Origin: Cystobasidium ongulense
Taxonomy: Eukaryota > Basidiomycota > Cystobasidiomycetes > Cystobasidiales > Cystobasidiaceae
NCBI GenBank assembly: GCA_022835595.1
Contig: BQUP01000002.1
Location: 868,001 to 932,000, forward strand
Length of the DNA stretch: 64,000 nucleotides
Reading direction: 5' to 3'
The notes beneath the pieces are model-generated. The model was given only the letters and a program-made list of their open reading frames with translations. It ran no database searches and was not told the origin of the DNA. A program made the position numbers and the translations under genes. Numbering within the stretch: the stretch's first letter is position 1; every line of letters starts with the position of its first letter. This document shows, piece after piece, positions 33,717 through 45,854 of this stretch.

Positions 33717-35400
33717 ATGCCCGATACACTCAGAGATCACCTGAGAAAACGACCCGAGTTTCGAGAGGCGAGCAGAAAGGCGCGCTTGACATACCTGTAT
33801 TCTGACCTTTCACAAGCAAGAATCAACAATCCTACCAGTTTCCACTCGTCCGTGAGCTGGTGGAGCAATCTCATCGAGGAGGTTGTCTCTCTAGGCCTTC
33901 AAGATGGTGGAGGTGATGCGTCTGACTCGAGCGACAAGCTCATCTGGCACCTAGATCAAGACTTTTGCGACCGCTTGAGGTGGGAAGGTGCTGGACGGCC
34001 TACAGGGATGGGAACGGTAGCAGTGAGCAATTTAGCGTGCAGGAAATTTTCGAGTCAGCTTCTGATGGTTCCATCAGATGCAAATGTCGCAAACTGCACC
34101 GCCGACCATACTTCCTCTCAAAACATTTCAAACCTCCGTTAAGCCTATCAATCATTTCTCTTGGCCAGGATGGATTGTCTCAAAAGTGGTTGCTGCGCCT
34201 TTGTGGTGGTCAATGAGCAAGATTGGTCTTGTAGATAATGAAACTGGCATGACCGAGCGGAAAGCTTGGGCGTTTGCCAGTGGCGACTGGGTCATGATGG
34301 GCCCGTTGCAGGTGAGTTGAAATTGCTATTTTACGAATATACCGGATGCCAACATATACACGTAGACGGTAGCGGAGACAATAATGTCACGTCTTGCCAA
34401 GCGCAGTAGCATTCTGGAACGCATGTTCACCACAGAATCTTTCGCAGAAGCATTCGCTGGATGCGCCTTGCCGAACCAAAGGCTAACTACAAATGACCTT
34501 CAAGTCATTTTGAAGTACCTACAAAGAGATAAACGAGTACTGTTGAAAGATGGAGATGTAAGCTTCCTCACTCTATCTCGTGAAAGCTGAGCTAATCGAA
34601 TGCCTTGCCCCCCTATCTGCTCAGATTATAAAGGTCGTTAAATCCGAAGAAGAGTTTACGCAGGGGATATCCGAGGCCGAGAAGGGTATGCTTCAGGTCA
34701 AGGATACTAGCATCTTGCTTGAGAAGCAAATTGAAGACCTAGAGAGTCGTATATCAGAGTGAGTCTTGGCCTTCAAGCAAAGTACGACCTCACAATGACA
34801 TTCACCTCCACTTCTAGACGACAAGAGCGTATCGTAAAGTATGTCCGCAGCAATCAGAAAAATTTGGCTTTGTCGCATTTGCGGAGCAAGAAAGCTTTGG
34901 AGGACGTCTTATCCAAGCGTACACTAGCCTATGAGAATATACATTCCGTTCTTCTCAAGATTGAGTCCGCTGAATCCGACATGGCTGTCCTATCGGCATA
35001 CTCAAGCGCCACAGCATCGCTCAAGTCGCTCCTCAGCCATCCTAGCCTTCAGCGAGAGAATGTGGAGAACACGATGGATGCGTTGCAAGATGCTCTTGCA
35101 GATCAGAAGGAGATTGAAGAGATCATTACGGAAGGAGGAAAGGCTGTGGGTCAAGATCTCGTGGAAGACGAGATACAAGAGGAGCTCAAAGCAATGGAAG
35201 AGGAAGCACGGAAAGAACAGGAGAAGGAAGAAGCTGCCCGGAAAGTTCGCGAGGAACAAGCGAAAGAAGCTTCATCGCACAAAGAAGCTGCTTCAGTGTC
35301 CAATGCCGAGGAGAAGCTGTCCCTGCCGAACGTCCCTTCTAAGGATCCTGGCGAAAGAGACACTCAGAGAAGGAAAGAGGAGGAGGCCTTTGCAGAGTAG
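33717..35400 (+). CDS. CHM7: Charged multivesicular body protein 7 (Chm7-like)
   Basis: ESCRT-II/III hybrid that is recruited by LEM-domain proteins to seal holes in the nuclear envelope. It starts MPDTLRDHLRKRPEFREASR. The N-terminal half (about residues 1-200) is ESCRT-II/winged-helix-like, with FHSSVSWWSNLIEEVVSLGL, a hydrophobic patch HFSWPGWIVSKVVAAPLWWS typical of membrane-binding CHMP7, and KAWAFASGDWVMMG. The C-terminal half is an Snf7 domain: LTTNDLQVILKYLQRDKRVL, ALSHLRSKKALEDVLSKRTL and ESDMAVLSAYSSATASLKSL. The acidic EEIQEELKAMEEEARKEQEK region follows. Five exons, joined near 34019-34076, 34314-34373, 34559-34623 and 34761-34818. Head-to-head with the RING gene. Confidence 0.9.
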
Positions 35401-35551
35401 TCGACCCAATTCTACATTTATGTTTCTAGTACCCACAAGTACCAATATCATGCTACACTTCTCGTTGTTGTACATCAAGCAGTCCTGCATTGCACTAAAT
35501 ATGCGCATGTTACTGAATGACACTGCCGTTCTACCCGCCGACAACTCCCTT

Positions 35552-37443
35552 TCAGACGTAGATCAGGACGACCCGTCCTAAATCATGCTCTGACGATGCG
35601 ACTCCCGTGTCTGCATCGCGTGCCGCTTTCTTGACGCTAGCTTGAGGACCAGGCTCGGAGCCAATCTTGACCAGAAACTTCCTGAGCTGCCTGTAATTGA
35701 CGCGATACCGAACACAGAGCTAAATGGACTCCACGTCAGCCGGAGTGCCGCTTGGATGACACAATATCAGCCTTACCTCGTCGCTCCCGTGTTCGCCATC
35801 GAGAAGGGCAGGCAAACTTGTTGGGTACCCGCCCTTCTGAATCTGTTCGGCGATACCCAAATGTCCCTCCGTATTGTCTGTGTGTATTGGTGGACGAGGC
35901 GTTGTGTCCCTTGCCTGCAATTGATTCGTTATATTCGCCGTCGTAAAATTCTTGGCTGTGCCTAAACTGTCAAGACTATCTGATAGTGATTCCATCCCTA
36001 GCCGTCCTGGTAACGGGCGGGCATTCGTATCTCGCCCTCTTTTTCGCGCCATACTTTTGAGGTACGTAGTGGAGAGTGCATTTTCCTCTTCTAGGAAACT
36101 AGGATGATCAAGCCATACTGGGAATACCTGGACACGTCGCAAGAAACCTTTGATGATACCAAAACTGATCATACGGCGAACATCAATGACATCGGTGTCA
36201 ATGTTGTACTTTTCGATCCAATCTTGTACTGACAAAGCAGGTCGTAGCTTTGCATAGTATCGCAAAAGCGTCGCGAAAGGCACAACGGATGGTGTGAGAC
36301 AGACGTAACGCTCGCACTCAGCTTGGATTGAGCGACTTTGAGGATCGTCAATGACTATCGTAGAGAGGCTTGACGGCCCATTAACGAGGGCATACGAATT
36401 CGTGAATTGGAATAGATCATGCAATATAATGCAGCCGTAGAACCTGTTCGAAGCGTAATTAAGTCTATGTAAACGCATACTTGCAGAGGGATGACCTACA
36501 AGAGATGTTGCATCGCTTCTCGAGCTAAAGGCAAATCTACGTCCGCCATGTTCGCGATTTGTTTGACCGTGCGCGTGCCGTCGACGAGGCCCACAAGTGA
36601 ATGCATGGTGATATCCCAACTGTCATCTTTCACGTCTTCCAATGCGATCAGTGAAACTGGTATATCCCAATCTCGTATCACCGCAGGATTGGGGTTTTGG
36701 GGAAACAGCTTCAAGTCGAGAGTATTGGCCTCGTCGAGAGGTATAGAGGCTTCAGAGTACGATCCTAAATCTTCATAGATCTGTTCGAGGATAGAATGCA
36801 AGCGAAGCTCATTTTCCGGATTGGAGAGGAAGAAAGAGGTTTCCTGCAGCTTCGAATTCAGCGCAAGTACTTTAGAACAGTAGACGCCATAACATACCTC
36901 CATGTGCTGTAAAACACGACCGGTCTTCCGAACAACTGGTTCGTAGGAAGCTAGCTCGGCATTCCTATCGAAAGCGAAGCATATATTGTCTGTAAAGGTA
37001 GCAGTTTCTCTTCAGCTGAAACTATTTCAATGTCGTAGTGCATATCACATACACATGAATTGGCCTCGTGCATACTGCTGATTCTCCACTAGCACTGGGA
37101 AGCCAAGAATCTTGCAATTGTCGACGCAAATGGTTACCAGATGTCGCATGACGGGCCTTCTGGGTAGGATATACTGGAGTACATTGCTCAATTCGAAGAG
37201 CGGTTCCGAGACGGGTGATATGCCATCTCGCGGTCCAAACGAGGTGCCATGACCGTGTGCATGAGCTGCAGCGGAAAGAAGCGACGATCCAGCAGGGAGT
37301 GGAGATGGATCGTAGGACGATGCGGTTGCGTATGAACCTGCTACGGAGCCTTCAGGAACCTCGTAGGCCACTTTACCGCCTTGTAGATTGTCGAAGACTA
37401 CCAGAAAGACAGCCAGCAGCCGAGGTAGCTCCGGCGTTGACAT
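35552..37443 (-). CDS. NPR2: Nitrogen permease regulator 2 (GATOR1/SEACIT subunit)
   Basis: Component of the Npr2-Npr3-Iml1 complex that restrains TORC1 on the vacuole when amino acids are scarce. The start MSTPELPRLLAVFLVVFDNL leads a longin-like domain (FDNLQGGKVAYEVPEGSVAG, residues about 15-80, then LFELSNVLQYILPRRPVMRH). Next are FAFDRNAELASYEPVVRKTG and LQHMEVCYGVYCSKVLALNS. The middle region is SLIALEDVKDDSWDITMHSL and VGLVDGTRTVKQIANMADVD, both diagnostic. The end region is FGIIKGFLRRVQVFPVWLDH and LPALLDGEHGSDE. A terminal intron (about 35720-35776) replaces a misleading in-frame stop with LCVRYRVNYRQLRKFLVKIG and moves the end to 35552. Convergent with CHM7. Confidence 0.92.
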
Positions 37444-37613
37444 GATGATGATGCAAGACTGCTATTGCGTGTCTTGCGATTTGGCTTCATGTCATGACAT
37501 ACTGTCCTTAAGAGACATGGTGAGATTAGCCAGCGTTGTGTGTTGTTCGAAGGCTGTATGCAACCGACTGAAGCTCTTGCAGCTTGGTCTTTCCTCGATC
37601 ACCACCTTTGAGT

Positions 37614-38460
37614 ATGCAAGAAGATGGCGACGATAGCGTGACAACAACGACAGCAGGTAGCATGGCCTCCATCGAGCAAGCTGCGTTGGCTCTCGATCTG
37701 CGGATACAGCTCCTCGAAACGCTGGTTGGGCTCGATACAGCGCTCGCAAAACGGCCAAATGCACAAGAAGCATCCATAGCGCGACGCGGTCAAGCGGTTA
37801 TTGCTGGAGTGTACGAAGCACTCGACAGGTCTGGTACAGAAGCCATCAAGCGATTTCTGGATACATGTGTGCTGCTTGTGACTCAGCCCGAGGCTTGTCG
37901 TGAGACACGCTGATGCGCCTGTATTCTACAGATGATCTAAACAAGGCACTACTAGTGCCGCATTTACCTACCTCGCCCCAAGCTGGAAGCGACCTGAGCC
38001 CATCGGCCAAAGCAGCCTTGATACTAGATTCAGAGAATGACCTTCGTAACCTAGATAGAGAGTTACGGGAGATTGAGACATTGGACAAGAGGGGTACAGC
38101 CGGAGCCGGTAAATTACAAGGTATATCGCTTGGCTTTAGGTTCATTTGGTATCACAAGGCGAACTGACTCATAGATTCTATCTCAGAGCACGAAACACTG
38201 AGACCTCAGCTCAATGAACTCCGTAAAGACGTGGGTGCATTGTCGGGCGTTTATGGCGATCTCGAACAGAAGGTGGAAAGCTTGCTGACCCAGTACGACG
38301 AATACGTGGGTGATTGTCATCTACCGCTGTATCGATAAACTTCTGACTCGCTCATACCACCAGGTTAATACGGTTTCTGAGCTCTTCGTCAATTGGAATG
38401 ATGCCATCAGTTCAGCAGAAAGAACGGTTGCCCAGCTGGAAAAAGAGCGAAATGCATAGT
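37614..38460 (+). CDS. Coiled-coil protein, probable dynactin p24 (DCTN3/Ldb18-like)
   Basis: Probable small subunit of the dynactin shoulder, which supports dynein transport. It starts at the ATG at 37614 (MQEDGDDSVTTTTAGSMASI). Helical content is high throughout. ALDLRIQLLETLVGLDTALA is the expected first helix. YDDLNKALL follows the first intron, then SENDLRNLDRELREIETLDK, HETLRPQLNELRKDVGALSG and the C-terminal VNTVSELFVNWNDAISSAER, close to the p24 pattern of a final helix with a WD/WN pair. Four exons, about 225 residues. The match is by heptad layout rather than a unique motif, so another coiled-coil subunit is possible. It is head-to-head with NPR2, 170 bases apart. Confidence 0.62.
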
Positions 38461-38562
38461 TTTCTAGCCTCGCGATATCAGTCTAGTCAAATTCAAGTGA
38501 AGTATGCTACATTCTCGGTGCCTGTCGTTGTATAAAGTTTCTCATGCCCTGTTCAGTAGTAT

Positions 38563-39692
38563 CTATACCTTGGAAGTCGGGGGTGCAAGTTCCCATAATG
38601 CCGATACATCATCCTCAGAATCCCCAGATGCTATTCTCCTGACTTTGCATTCATGTTCTAACTTTTTCAAATGCAGGATGATGCCGTTTTGAGCGGCAAA
38701 GATGAGCTTCTCTGGCAGTTGAGGGCCGTATATCGTTTTCACCAATCTGAGAACGAAAAGACCATCAGTCACCATAAGCTCGAAGACTAGCTTTGAAGTC
38801 GGACATAGGACAATCAACCTACTCAGCTGCTGTTTGTGGTTTGCTTGCTTTCCTCAAGGCATCTAATACCTGCCTTTCGCGATCCATCCTGTGTTCAATG
38901 TATTCTTTCATCTTGGCAATGCCGTCTTCGATGACAGGACCATGTCCGCAGAGTAGCTTGACATCGCTTTCATTTTTCCTCATCTTCTGAGCTTCATCTA
39001 TCATACGGTGCAGGGAGGTGACCAGTGCTTTTAGATCTACAAACACTGCTGTTCCTCGACCGAGCACTGTGTCCGCGGTGAAGATCAAAGGCGTATCTGT
39101 GCCCTCGAGGAGGAAGGATGCTGAATCTTCTGTATGTCCTGGCGTAGATATGACTCGAAGTGTAGCATTTGTAGCCAAGGGGAAGACCTGCCCATCTGTC
39201 AATGCTTCGAAAGGTCGCTTCGAAGAATAAGCCGAATGTTCTTTGAGAATGTCAAGCATGACTTGGTCGTTGTATTCACTCTTCCCAATACACGGGAACT
39301 TGTGTATCTTTGGCATATGCAGCTTATCCGTCTCTAGCCATTTGAGAACGGATGTTAAGCCCAGTACATGATCGTGATGATAATGGGTAATGATGATATC
39401 GCTGATCTTCTTATAGCCTTTGTCGTAGAAGGCTTTCTTCAGGAGGGGGAGATAGTCTTCGAAATCTTGTCCTGCGTCTAGTAATATGGCGGTGGATGGC
39501 TCTCTTGCTTGGAGAAGGTATGTGTTCGTTCCTCCTAACGTGTAAGGGCCGGGATTCTGCCCGAGTATGCGCGTTACCAATGGAGTGACCTGGACTCGGT
39601 CAAGAAGTGTCAGGGTGTGATGAGATCTCCTATATGGCACATGTACGCACATCCTCAATGTCTGGTAAGGTGGGAAGCTCTTCGGCAGCCAT
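38563..39692 (-). CDS. Metallo-beta-lactamase-fold hydrolase, LACTB2-like
   Basis: Likely zinc-dependent endoribonuclease of the LACTB2 type, which acts in mitochondria in mammals. The start chosen is the ATG at 39692 (MAAEELPTLPDIED). The frame is open upstream and could add a mitochondrial leader. Metal ligands are all present: ITHYHHDHVLGLTSVLKW (HxHxDH), ISTPGHTEDSASFLL, IFTADTVLGRGTAVF and LLCGHGPVIEDG. The last exon adds the LACTB2 C-terminal winged-helix segment LVKTIYGPQLPEKLIFAAQN and GIILHLKKLEHECKVRRI, then stops at 38563. Three exons, about 345 residues. The family match is close along the whole length. Confidence 0.9.
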
Positions 39693-40141
39693 CGAGCCGA
39701 ACAGCCGCCGGGCAGGTCTGCAGCTTCCCCAAGTTGACGATGTGGAGGCCCTAGACCTATGCAAGGCTGTCCTAAATAACAAGCTTGGCAGAATGTTCGT
39801 TTGATGTGACTTTAGTACTGTCTTCCTGGTATTGCGGATGGAAGAGAAGAAAGAGCAAGCAGGCGCAAGGATGGGGGAGAAATAGGCAGACAGGCACGTG
39901 CAGCAATGCGGTCGACGGTCATTATGCGCGAGCTGTAGCTGGCTTATGGCGATATCGTTGTGAAATGCTTTTGATTGCGTAGACCTGAGGGTGCGCTTGA
40001 AGCTACAGTGCCAGCTTGAGGTAGTGGTGATGCAGTGAGTATTCGCCACCTCTACTTGTACCGCTGGATGGACAACTTGCATCTCACCACCCTACACTAC
40101 ACTACACTCGTCAGCACCAGGAACGGTCACCTAGTCGCAGC
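39693..40141. other. Divergent intergenic region
   Basis: Between the LACTB2-like and membrane-protein genes. A short CACTACACTACACTAC run lies near 40090. The LACTB2 frame stays open upstream here. No separate gene is seen. Confidence 0.5.
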
Positions 40142-41657
40142 ATGGGGATAGCCGATATTGGCGACAAGCTGAGCGAGTTCCGAGGCATCAAGCATCTCTT
40201 CAAAGGCAGCAGCAGTCGAGGCGAGCGTGAGACGTTCAATGGCGAGAATGGCCGTGGCATTGCAGGCGGGCCACAGAGAGCGAGAGGCAGCAGCAGCAGG
40301 CCTTGGATGAAGCTGGATGAGGATGATGCCGGCAGTCATCGCGTGCTGTACATTGTTCGGGGCGCTCAAGTGGGTGGTGTCAGGCAATCGTCGTGCTGTG
40401 CAAGCTCATGGGCAAGTGACTGACCAGCTGAGCGTATTGTAATGGCGCAACTCGCACCACCAGGTCTTCTTCCTGCTCGTGGCCATCTTCATCAACGCTG
40501 CTATGGCTGTGAGGACATCCTCTATACTCTTCGCTGTGCTCGCCAACGTTGTCTGACCAAATACACCAAACCGCTCTGCGTGGCGAATATCGACATTTCG
40601 AATACTGCAGGGATTTCAGAAGAAGTGGAAGGTCGGGCCTTCAGGCCTGGTCATCTTCACCTGTAGGTCTTCACTGCTGCTGTATGCAGGTGCTACTTCT
40701 ACTGCAACTCGCTGATATGCATCTGGGTGTGTCACCTCTGCCGAATTAGTCTTCTGCGCTATTGTCACTCTGCTGCATTCGATGTTATGCCTCATCGTAC
40801 CTCTTCTGCATGAGAGAAGCGGACGCCTCAACAGCATTGCAAGCGCACTCAAACGACCCAGACCTGCATTCATCATCAACGGCCTAAACTGCCTTCTCAT
40901 GCTCATCATGGCGTGAGTCGCACAAAGTCACGTGCATTGGATATTCGCGCGGCATACACTGAGAGACGTTCATACGCTTATTTACCACTCTTTTTGATTT
41001 GTACAGATTCGTCCTTACAATCTCGACTACCAAGAAAGGCTGCAAAGACACAGAGCTAGACGCACATGCCGAACTCGAAGGCTACACCGACGTCTTGCCC
41101 AAATTCTGCCGGGATAAGCGTGCTCTTACTGCCTTCATGTGGTTTACCTTCTTCGCCTGGCTTGCATCCCTAGTGAGCTTTTTGAGAGCAGCTATCCTCC
41201 GGTTTGTATCTGTGTTGACCCCCTTCGATATGCACAGATCCTCACCTTCTTCTCGTGGCGAAGGAATCGTTCTGCTCCATCTATACCGGCATTCACAGCT
41301 CCCGACGATGATAAAGATGGATCATTAGACGGAGATGGGGGTTCCCACAAATATGACTCACTATCGCGGGGAGATGTACCATATGCTGGACCTTCACCAG
41401 TCTACGAGAGTGGCGGTTTCAACATTCCACCGGTCTCAAGGCAGAGTACAACCTTTTATGAAGGTGGTCGTCCATTCGGTGAGTGTGATGAAGCTCACAA
41501 TGCCAAGTGATTTCCAAATATTGATTCTCGTAATCATGCATCAGACGATCCTACACCTACAGGCTACGGTAACAGCCCCTATACGAATCCGTATGAAAGC
41601 AATCCAAGTTATGACGACCCATACGAACGCATCAGAAGAGAGCGTGGCGCGGCTTGA
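40142..41657 (+). CDS. Multi-pass membrane protein, MARVEL-like layout
   Basis: Unnamed fungal membrane protein. The start MGIADIGDKLSEFRGIKHLF begins a soluble N-terminus of about 75 residues. Four hydrophobic helices follow on separate exons: VFFLLVAIFINAAMAV, a second near FCAIVTLLHSMLCLIVPLLH, FIINGLNCLLMLIMAFVL, and MWFTFFAWLASLVSFLR. A conserved-looking loop, CKDTELDAHAELEGYTDVLP, precedes the last helix. The C-terminal tail is Tyr- and Pro-rich (GGFNIPPVSRQSTTFYEGGR) and ends RRERGAA at 41657. Helix number and the Cys-containing loop before helix four recall MARVEL/SUR7-type fungal proteins. I could not resolve one internal splice junction (about 40540-40750). Confidence 0.65.
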
Positions 41658-41975
41658 AGTCAGAGAAGCAGTACTTGTGTGGTTAAATTTCGCATCTGGG
41701 AGTTCGTGTCGAAGTACATGGTTTTTCAATATTAAAGTTTCCGTTGTTCGTTTTATGTTGTTCTGATGCAGCGCATTATTCTCGTTTTCTTTACTAGCTT
41801 TGACATGAAGTAGCAGTAACTAGCAGTTGGATGATTGTATCTTGTTCACTGTATTATATTCGGCGCATAGCTTTCTATGTGTAGAAGGTGAATGGAATGG
41901 ATGTTTTCCTCGTCTAACTGAAAGTGGCACTTCTTTCCTTTCGTCCAAGTGACCACCAACTTTGCCTTCATCAAC
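41658..41975. other. Upstream region of URA5
   Basis: About 318 bases between two plus-strand genes. It is AT-rich with a TATAT-like stretch near 41857. No gene is seen. Confidence 0.5.
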
Positions 41976-42671
41976 ATGGCCGAGCCTTTCCCAGTGACGA
42001 GCGTATCAAGCCAGAAGCAACTCAAGCCCTATGCAGCCTCTCTCATTTCACTCGCGCTCTCCTCGTCCGCGCTGCTCTTTGGCTCCTTCACTTTGAAATC
42101 CGGGCGCACTTCACCATATTTCTACAACGCCGGCAAGCTCAACACTGGTTCACTTCTACACGCTCTAGGGAGTGCATTCGCAGCTGCCATTGTCGACTCG
42201 AAAATCGAATTCGATGTCATATTCGGCCCAGCCTATAAGGGCATACCTCTGGCTGCTATTGTCGCAATGGAATTGAGCAGAGCGTACAATATCGAAGTTG
42301 GATATGCGTTCAACCGCAAAGAAGTCAAAGATCACGGCGAAGGAGGATCATTAGTCGGTGCTGAGCTAAAAGGCAAACGAGTACTCATTATCGACGATGT
42401 CATTACCGCTGGAACGGCAATCAGAGAAGCTGTGGAAATTATAAAACACGCTGGTGGACAACTCGTTGGAATTGCAGAATCACTCGATAGACAGGAAAAG
42501 GGCAAGGATAGCGATGAATCTGCGGTACAGCAAGTGGAAAAAGAAGTCGGAGTACCCCTCATTGTCGTTGCTACTATGCTGGATATCATCGAGTTCCTCA
42601 GACTGAGAGGCGGATTCGAGAAGGAGCTTCAGGAAATGGAACAGTACAGGAAAGTGTATGGAGTGGTGTAG
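41976..42671 (+). CDS. URA5: Orotate phosphoribosyltransferase
   Basis: Converts orotate and PRPP to orotidine 5'-phosphate in de novo pyrimidine synthesis in the cytosol. A single exon gives 231 residues. The chosen start is the ATG at 41976 (MAEPFPVTSVSSQKQLKPYA), and no in-frame ATG lies closer upstream. Diagnostic features are FGSFTLKSGRTSPYFYNAGK, IFGPAYKGIPLAAIVAMELS, FNRKEVKDHGEGGSLVGAEL and the PRPP-binding motif VLIIDDVITAGTAIREAVE. It ends at GVV, typical of fungal Ura5. It has no intron, unlike its neighbours. Confidence 0.97.
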   Translation: MAEPFPVTSVSSQKQLKPYAASLISLALSSSALLFGSFTLKSGRTSPYFYNAGKLNTGSLLHALGSAFAAAIVDSKIEFDVIFGPAYKGIPLAAIVAMELSRAYNIEVGYAFNRKEVKDHGEGGSLVGAELKGKRVLIIDDVITAGTAIREAVEIIKHAGGQLVGIAESLDRQEKGKDSDESAVQQVEKEVGVPLIVVATMLDIIEFLRLRGGFEKELQEMEQYRKVYGVV

Positions 42672-42962
42672 ATGCGCAGACGAATCACAATACACACTTC
42701 ATACGGCACATAGGATCGCCATAACGCTGGAGGAGAAAATCAGCGAAAGACAAGTACACAAGCTTCCCACCACTGTGCCTCATAGACAATTGAGACTTGA
42801 AATAATGCGCGGGACAGCCGGACAATAGGAGATGAAGATAGTAGTTTGCATGGAGATATTGTTACAACGACATTGATGTGGTCAGATGTTCTGAATGTAG
42901 AGTCCTTCGCAAACAGAGAGCATGTAGTAAACGCCTAGATAGGTAGTCGAGAACGCACGCCT

Positions 42963-43274
42963 TTATGGCCGGACGCCTTGCTCCACCTCGTCCAGCAGCT
43001 GGTCTACTCTGTCCAGTCCGGCTCTGACTGCATCCAATGCTTCTGTATCCTTCAGCAGGCGCTTGCTGCTCTCAATGAAGCGCTGAGATAGCTCGATGCT
43101 TGTATCGACACTCTCGCTTGCTTCTGGCAGCGGTTGACGCGTATATGGAGCTGACGAAGATGCTTGAGGTGGTTCTGCCTGGACAGGTGTCTTGTCAACA
43201 TCTGATAGAATGTCCTCCAGCGTCAGGACCACTCTTGCTTTGCTTGACGGTCCTCCAGACGCCGTGTTGGCCAT
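42963..43274 (-). CDS. Small coiled-coil protein, function unknown
   Basis: A single-exon frame of 103 residues starting MANTASGGPSSKARVVLTLE. I do not recognise it. The first half is flexible, with a short hydrophobic VLTLEDILSDV motif. The second half (about residues 55-100) is strongly helical and amphipathic: SIELSQRFIESSKRLLKDTE, then LDRVDQLLDEVEQ. It is divergent to TAH18 and about 240 bases from it. The composition is consistent with a small subunit of a larger complex, but no particular complex can be named. Confidence 0.6.
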   Translation of the reverse strand: MANTASGGPSSKARVVLTLEDILSDVDKTPVQAEPPQASSSAPYTRQPLPEASESVDTSIELSQRFIESSKRLLKDTEALDAVRAGLDRVDQLLDEVEQGVRP

Positions 43275-43514
43275 CGCTTCTTCGTGCTGGCCTTTTCAGC
43301 TGTCGAGAACAAGTGTTGGATTCTTTCCGACTGAAGCCTAAACGAAGGTCAGCGAGCGCAGGATTCATCTATCAGTCCGGATCTTCTCAAGCTTGCTGAA
43401 CACGCCCTGGACCTACCGCGTCGACAGTGCAGTCGGCTGTAGGAAGAGCTGTTGACTCGCGATCTGGAAGAAAGGCTGCCTGACTGCAAGCTGAAGAGCT
43501 TGCTGCAAATATTA

Positions 43515-45854
43515 ATGCAACGAGGCATGCCCAATTTCAGCAGGACCAATGGCACTCACGAGCCAGAGGACAGTAAGGCTGGCGAAGAGACAGAAGCTTC
43601 TCACCACTCCCCTCCGCCATGCCACGACGAAGACACCGACGCTGAAGATGATGATCGACGGCTGCTCATATTATACGCAAGCCAGACTGGCGGAGCACAA
43701 GATGTAGCAGAGTACATGGGCCGGGAAGCCTGGAGAAGACACTTTGCAGCGCGCGTCCAGGATGTCCGGGATTTCGACAAGGTCCGCCTCTTTCGTCCGG
43801 CTGATTGATCATACTTTCATGTATGCATGGAACAAGCTGATCTTTGGTTGCTTTTCGTACCGTTGTTGCTGTTTGCTTGTACAGGCTGGACTGTTGGAAT
43901 CTACGCCCACAATCATCATCACATCAACGACCGGACAAGGCCACTTTCCATCTTCTATCCTCCCACTATGGAACTTTCTTATCAGATCGGATTTGCCCCC
44001 AGATCTCCTACAAGACTTTCATTATGCCCTCTTTGGCCTCGGCGATTCGACCTATCCCAAGTTCAATTGGCCTGTTAGAAAGCTGAAAAGACGTCTCGAC
44101 ATGCTTGGTGCTCAAGAACTGATTGAGAAGGGTGAAGCGGATGACCAGCACTACCTTGGGTGAGCCGCCTTTCAATATGCACGTGATTACCATGCTGAAT
44201 GTTGTGCTACAGCGTCGAAGGAACTCTCATGCCATGGATGGATACTTTATGGTCGACTCTGCTCCAACACTTTCCTTTGCCGCCTCAATTGCACATCTTA
44301 CCGCCACACACCCGTCCGCCTCCTCGTATTTCACTCACTCCAGTTCCTATTCCGTCAACTTCGACGGATTTACCATTCATAGTGCCATCTAGTATGGTCC
44401 AGGCCACGCTCAAGCAGAATAAGCGTGTGACCGCCGAAGACCATTTTCAAGATACTCGACATATTATTCTAGAATTCGAGGATGATCTGAATTATGAAGC
44501 TGGTGATATACTGGAAGTGAGACCCGAAAACCTGCCTGAAGATGTCGAGCAATTCCTTAAAGTGATGAAATGGGAAGACCGAGCTGACGAAGTCTTTGAC
44601 ATGAAGTGTGTTACACGAGGTGAGCCGTACCCTCGCGGTTGATCAGTTGATTCCGTCTAAACTGATCACTTCATTTGAAGAACGACCACTGCCGTCGCAT
44701 TGGCCTCATCAGACGACACTTCGGAAGCTCTTTACACAATACCTGGACATCTTCGCTGTGCCGCGTCGCTCGTTCTTCGAGTGGCTGTCATATTTTACGA
44801 CGTCGGAATTGGAGACAGAGAAATTACAGGAGTTCTGTACAGCAGAAGGACAGGTTAGTCTGAGCTAGACACATGCTTAGATCTGGTGCTGACAGAGTCA
44901 ATACGATACAGGACGATATGTACTCCTATGCGAACCGACCGCGCCGCACAATAGCTGAAGTCTTGACAGAGTTCAAATCTGCTGTGATACCGCTAGAGTA
45001 TATTACGGACCTCTTTCCTGAAATACGGCCAAGGCAGTTCTCTATAGCATCATCAACCAAAGTAAGTCTCCATCCGTACCCCTCAGACGTATGTGAGACT
45101 AACGCAATACCGCTTCCTTGCAATAGCAGAACCCAAGGAGAGTTGAGCTACTTGTTGCGATCGTCAAATACAAGACCATCCTGAAACTACCACGCAAAGG
45201 TATCGCTACTTCATGGCTGGCTCAACTTAAAGAAGGCCAGAAGCTGTCTGTCGGATTCACAGCTGGATCCATGAGACTCCCGTCAGATCCCGCAACGCCT
45301 ATCATAGTCATCGGCCCAGGAACAGGAATTGCTCCCTTCCGGGCGTTCATACAAGAACGCCTAGCGGATCAATCGTTGAAGCAGGAGCATCAGAAGTTAC
45401 AGAATGGCGATACGAGTCAACCTTCCAAGCGGAACAATCTTGTGTTCTTCGGATGTCGCTCTCAACGCAGCGATTATTATTTCCAGGAGGAATGGTCAGG
45501 ATTGCATGCATCAGGACAGATCACCTTCGATTTAGCGGCTTCCCGGGATCAGGAGGAGAAGGTCTACGTTCAACATAGAATCCTTGAGCAGAGCAAGCTC
45601 ATATGGGAATACCTTGGCTTGAAGGGTGGCGTTTTATACATTTCCGGGTAAGTTTCGATAGATCATTTGGGGAAGCAGGCAAACATACTGACAGCAGGTT
45701 CCTCCTCAGATCTGCTAATCAGATGCCAAAGGCTGTTCAGAAATCATTGAAGACCGTTTTTCAGAATGAAGGTGGCATGTCTGAAGCAGCGGCGAATTCT
45801 TTCTTCGAGAAAATGGAAGCAGAGGGCCGGTACCAGGAGGAGACTTGGAATTGA
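43515..45854 (+). CDS. TAH18: NADPH-dependent diflavin oxidoreductase Tah18
   Basis: Passes electrons from NADPH through FAD and FMN to Dre2 in cytosolic iron-sulfur protein assembly. The start is the ATG at 43515 (MQRGMPNFSRTNGTHEPEDS). A second ATG at 43527 is possible. The FMN flavodoxin domain has RLLILYASQTGGAQDVAEYM, IIITSTTGQGHFPSSILPLW and YALFGLGDSTYPKFNWPVRK. FAD binding is RPRQFSIASSTK, with FAVPRRSFFEWLSYF in the connecting domain. NADPH binding is PIIVIGPGTGIAPFRAFIQE, FFGCRSQRSDYYFQEEW and GGVLYISG. It ends in the aromatic ETWN. About seven introns, roughly 600 residues, the normal length. The N-terminal acidic Asp/Glu leader before the flavodoxin is an addition. Confidence 0.94.

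Noticed and set aside
35720-35776. NPR2 ending at VESI near 35720
   Set aside because: The frame continues after a GTAAGG...TTTAG intron into LCVRYRVNYRQLRKFL, matching the NPR2 C-terminus. The earlier stop is intronic.
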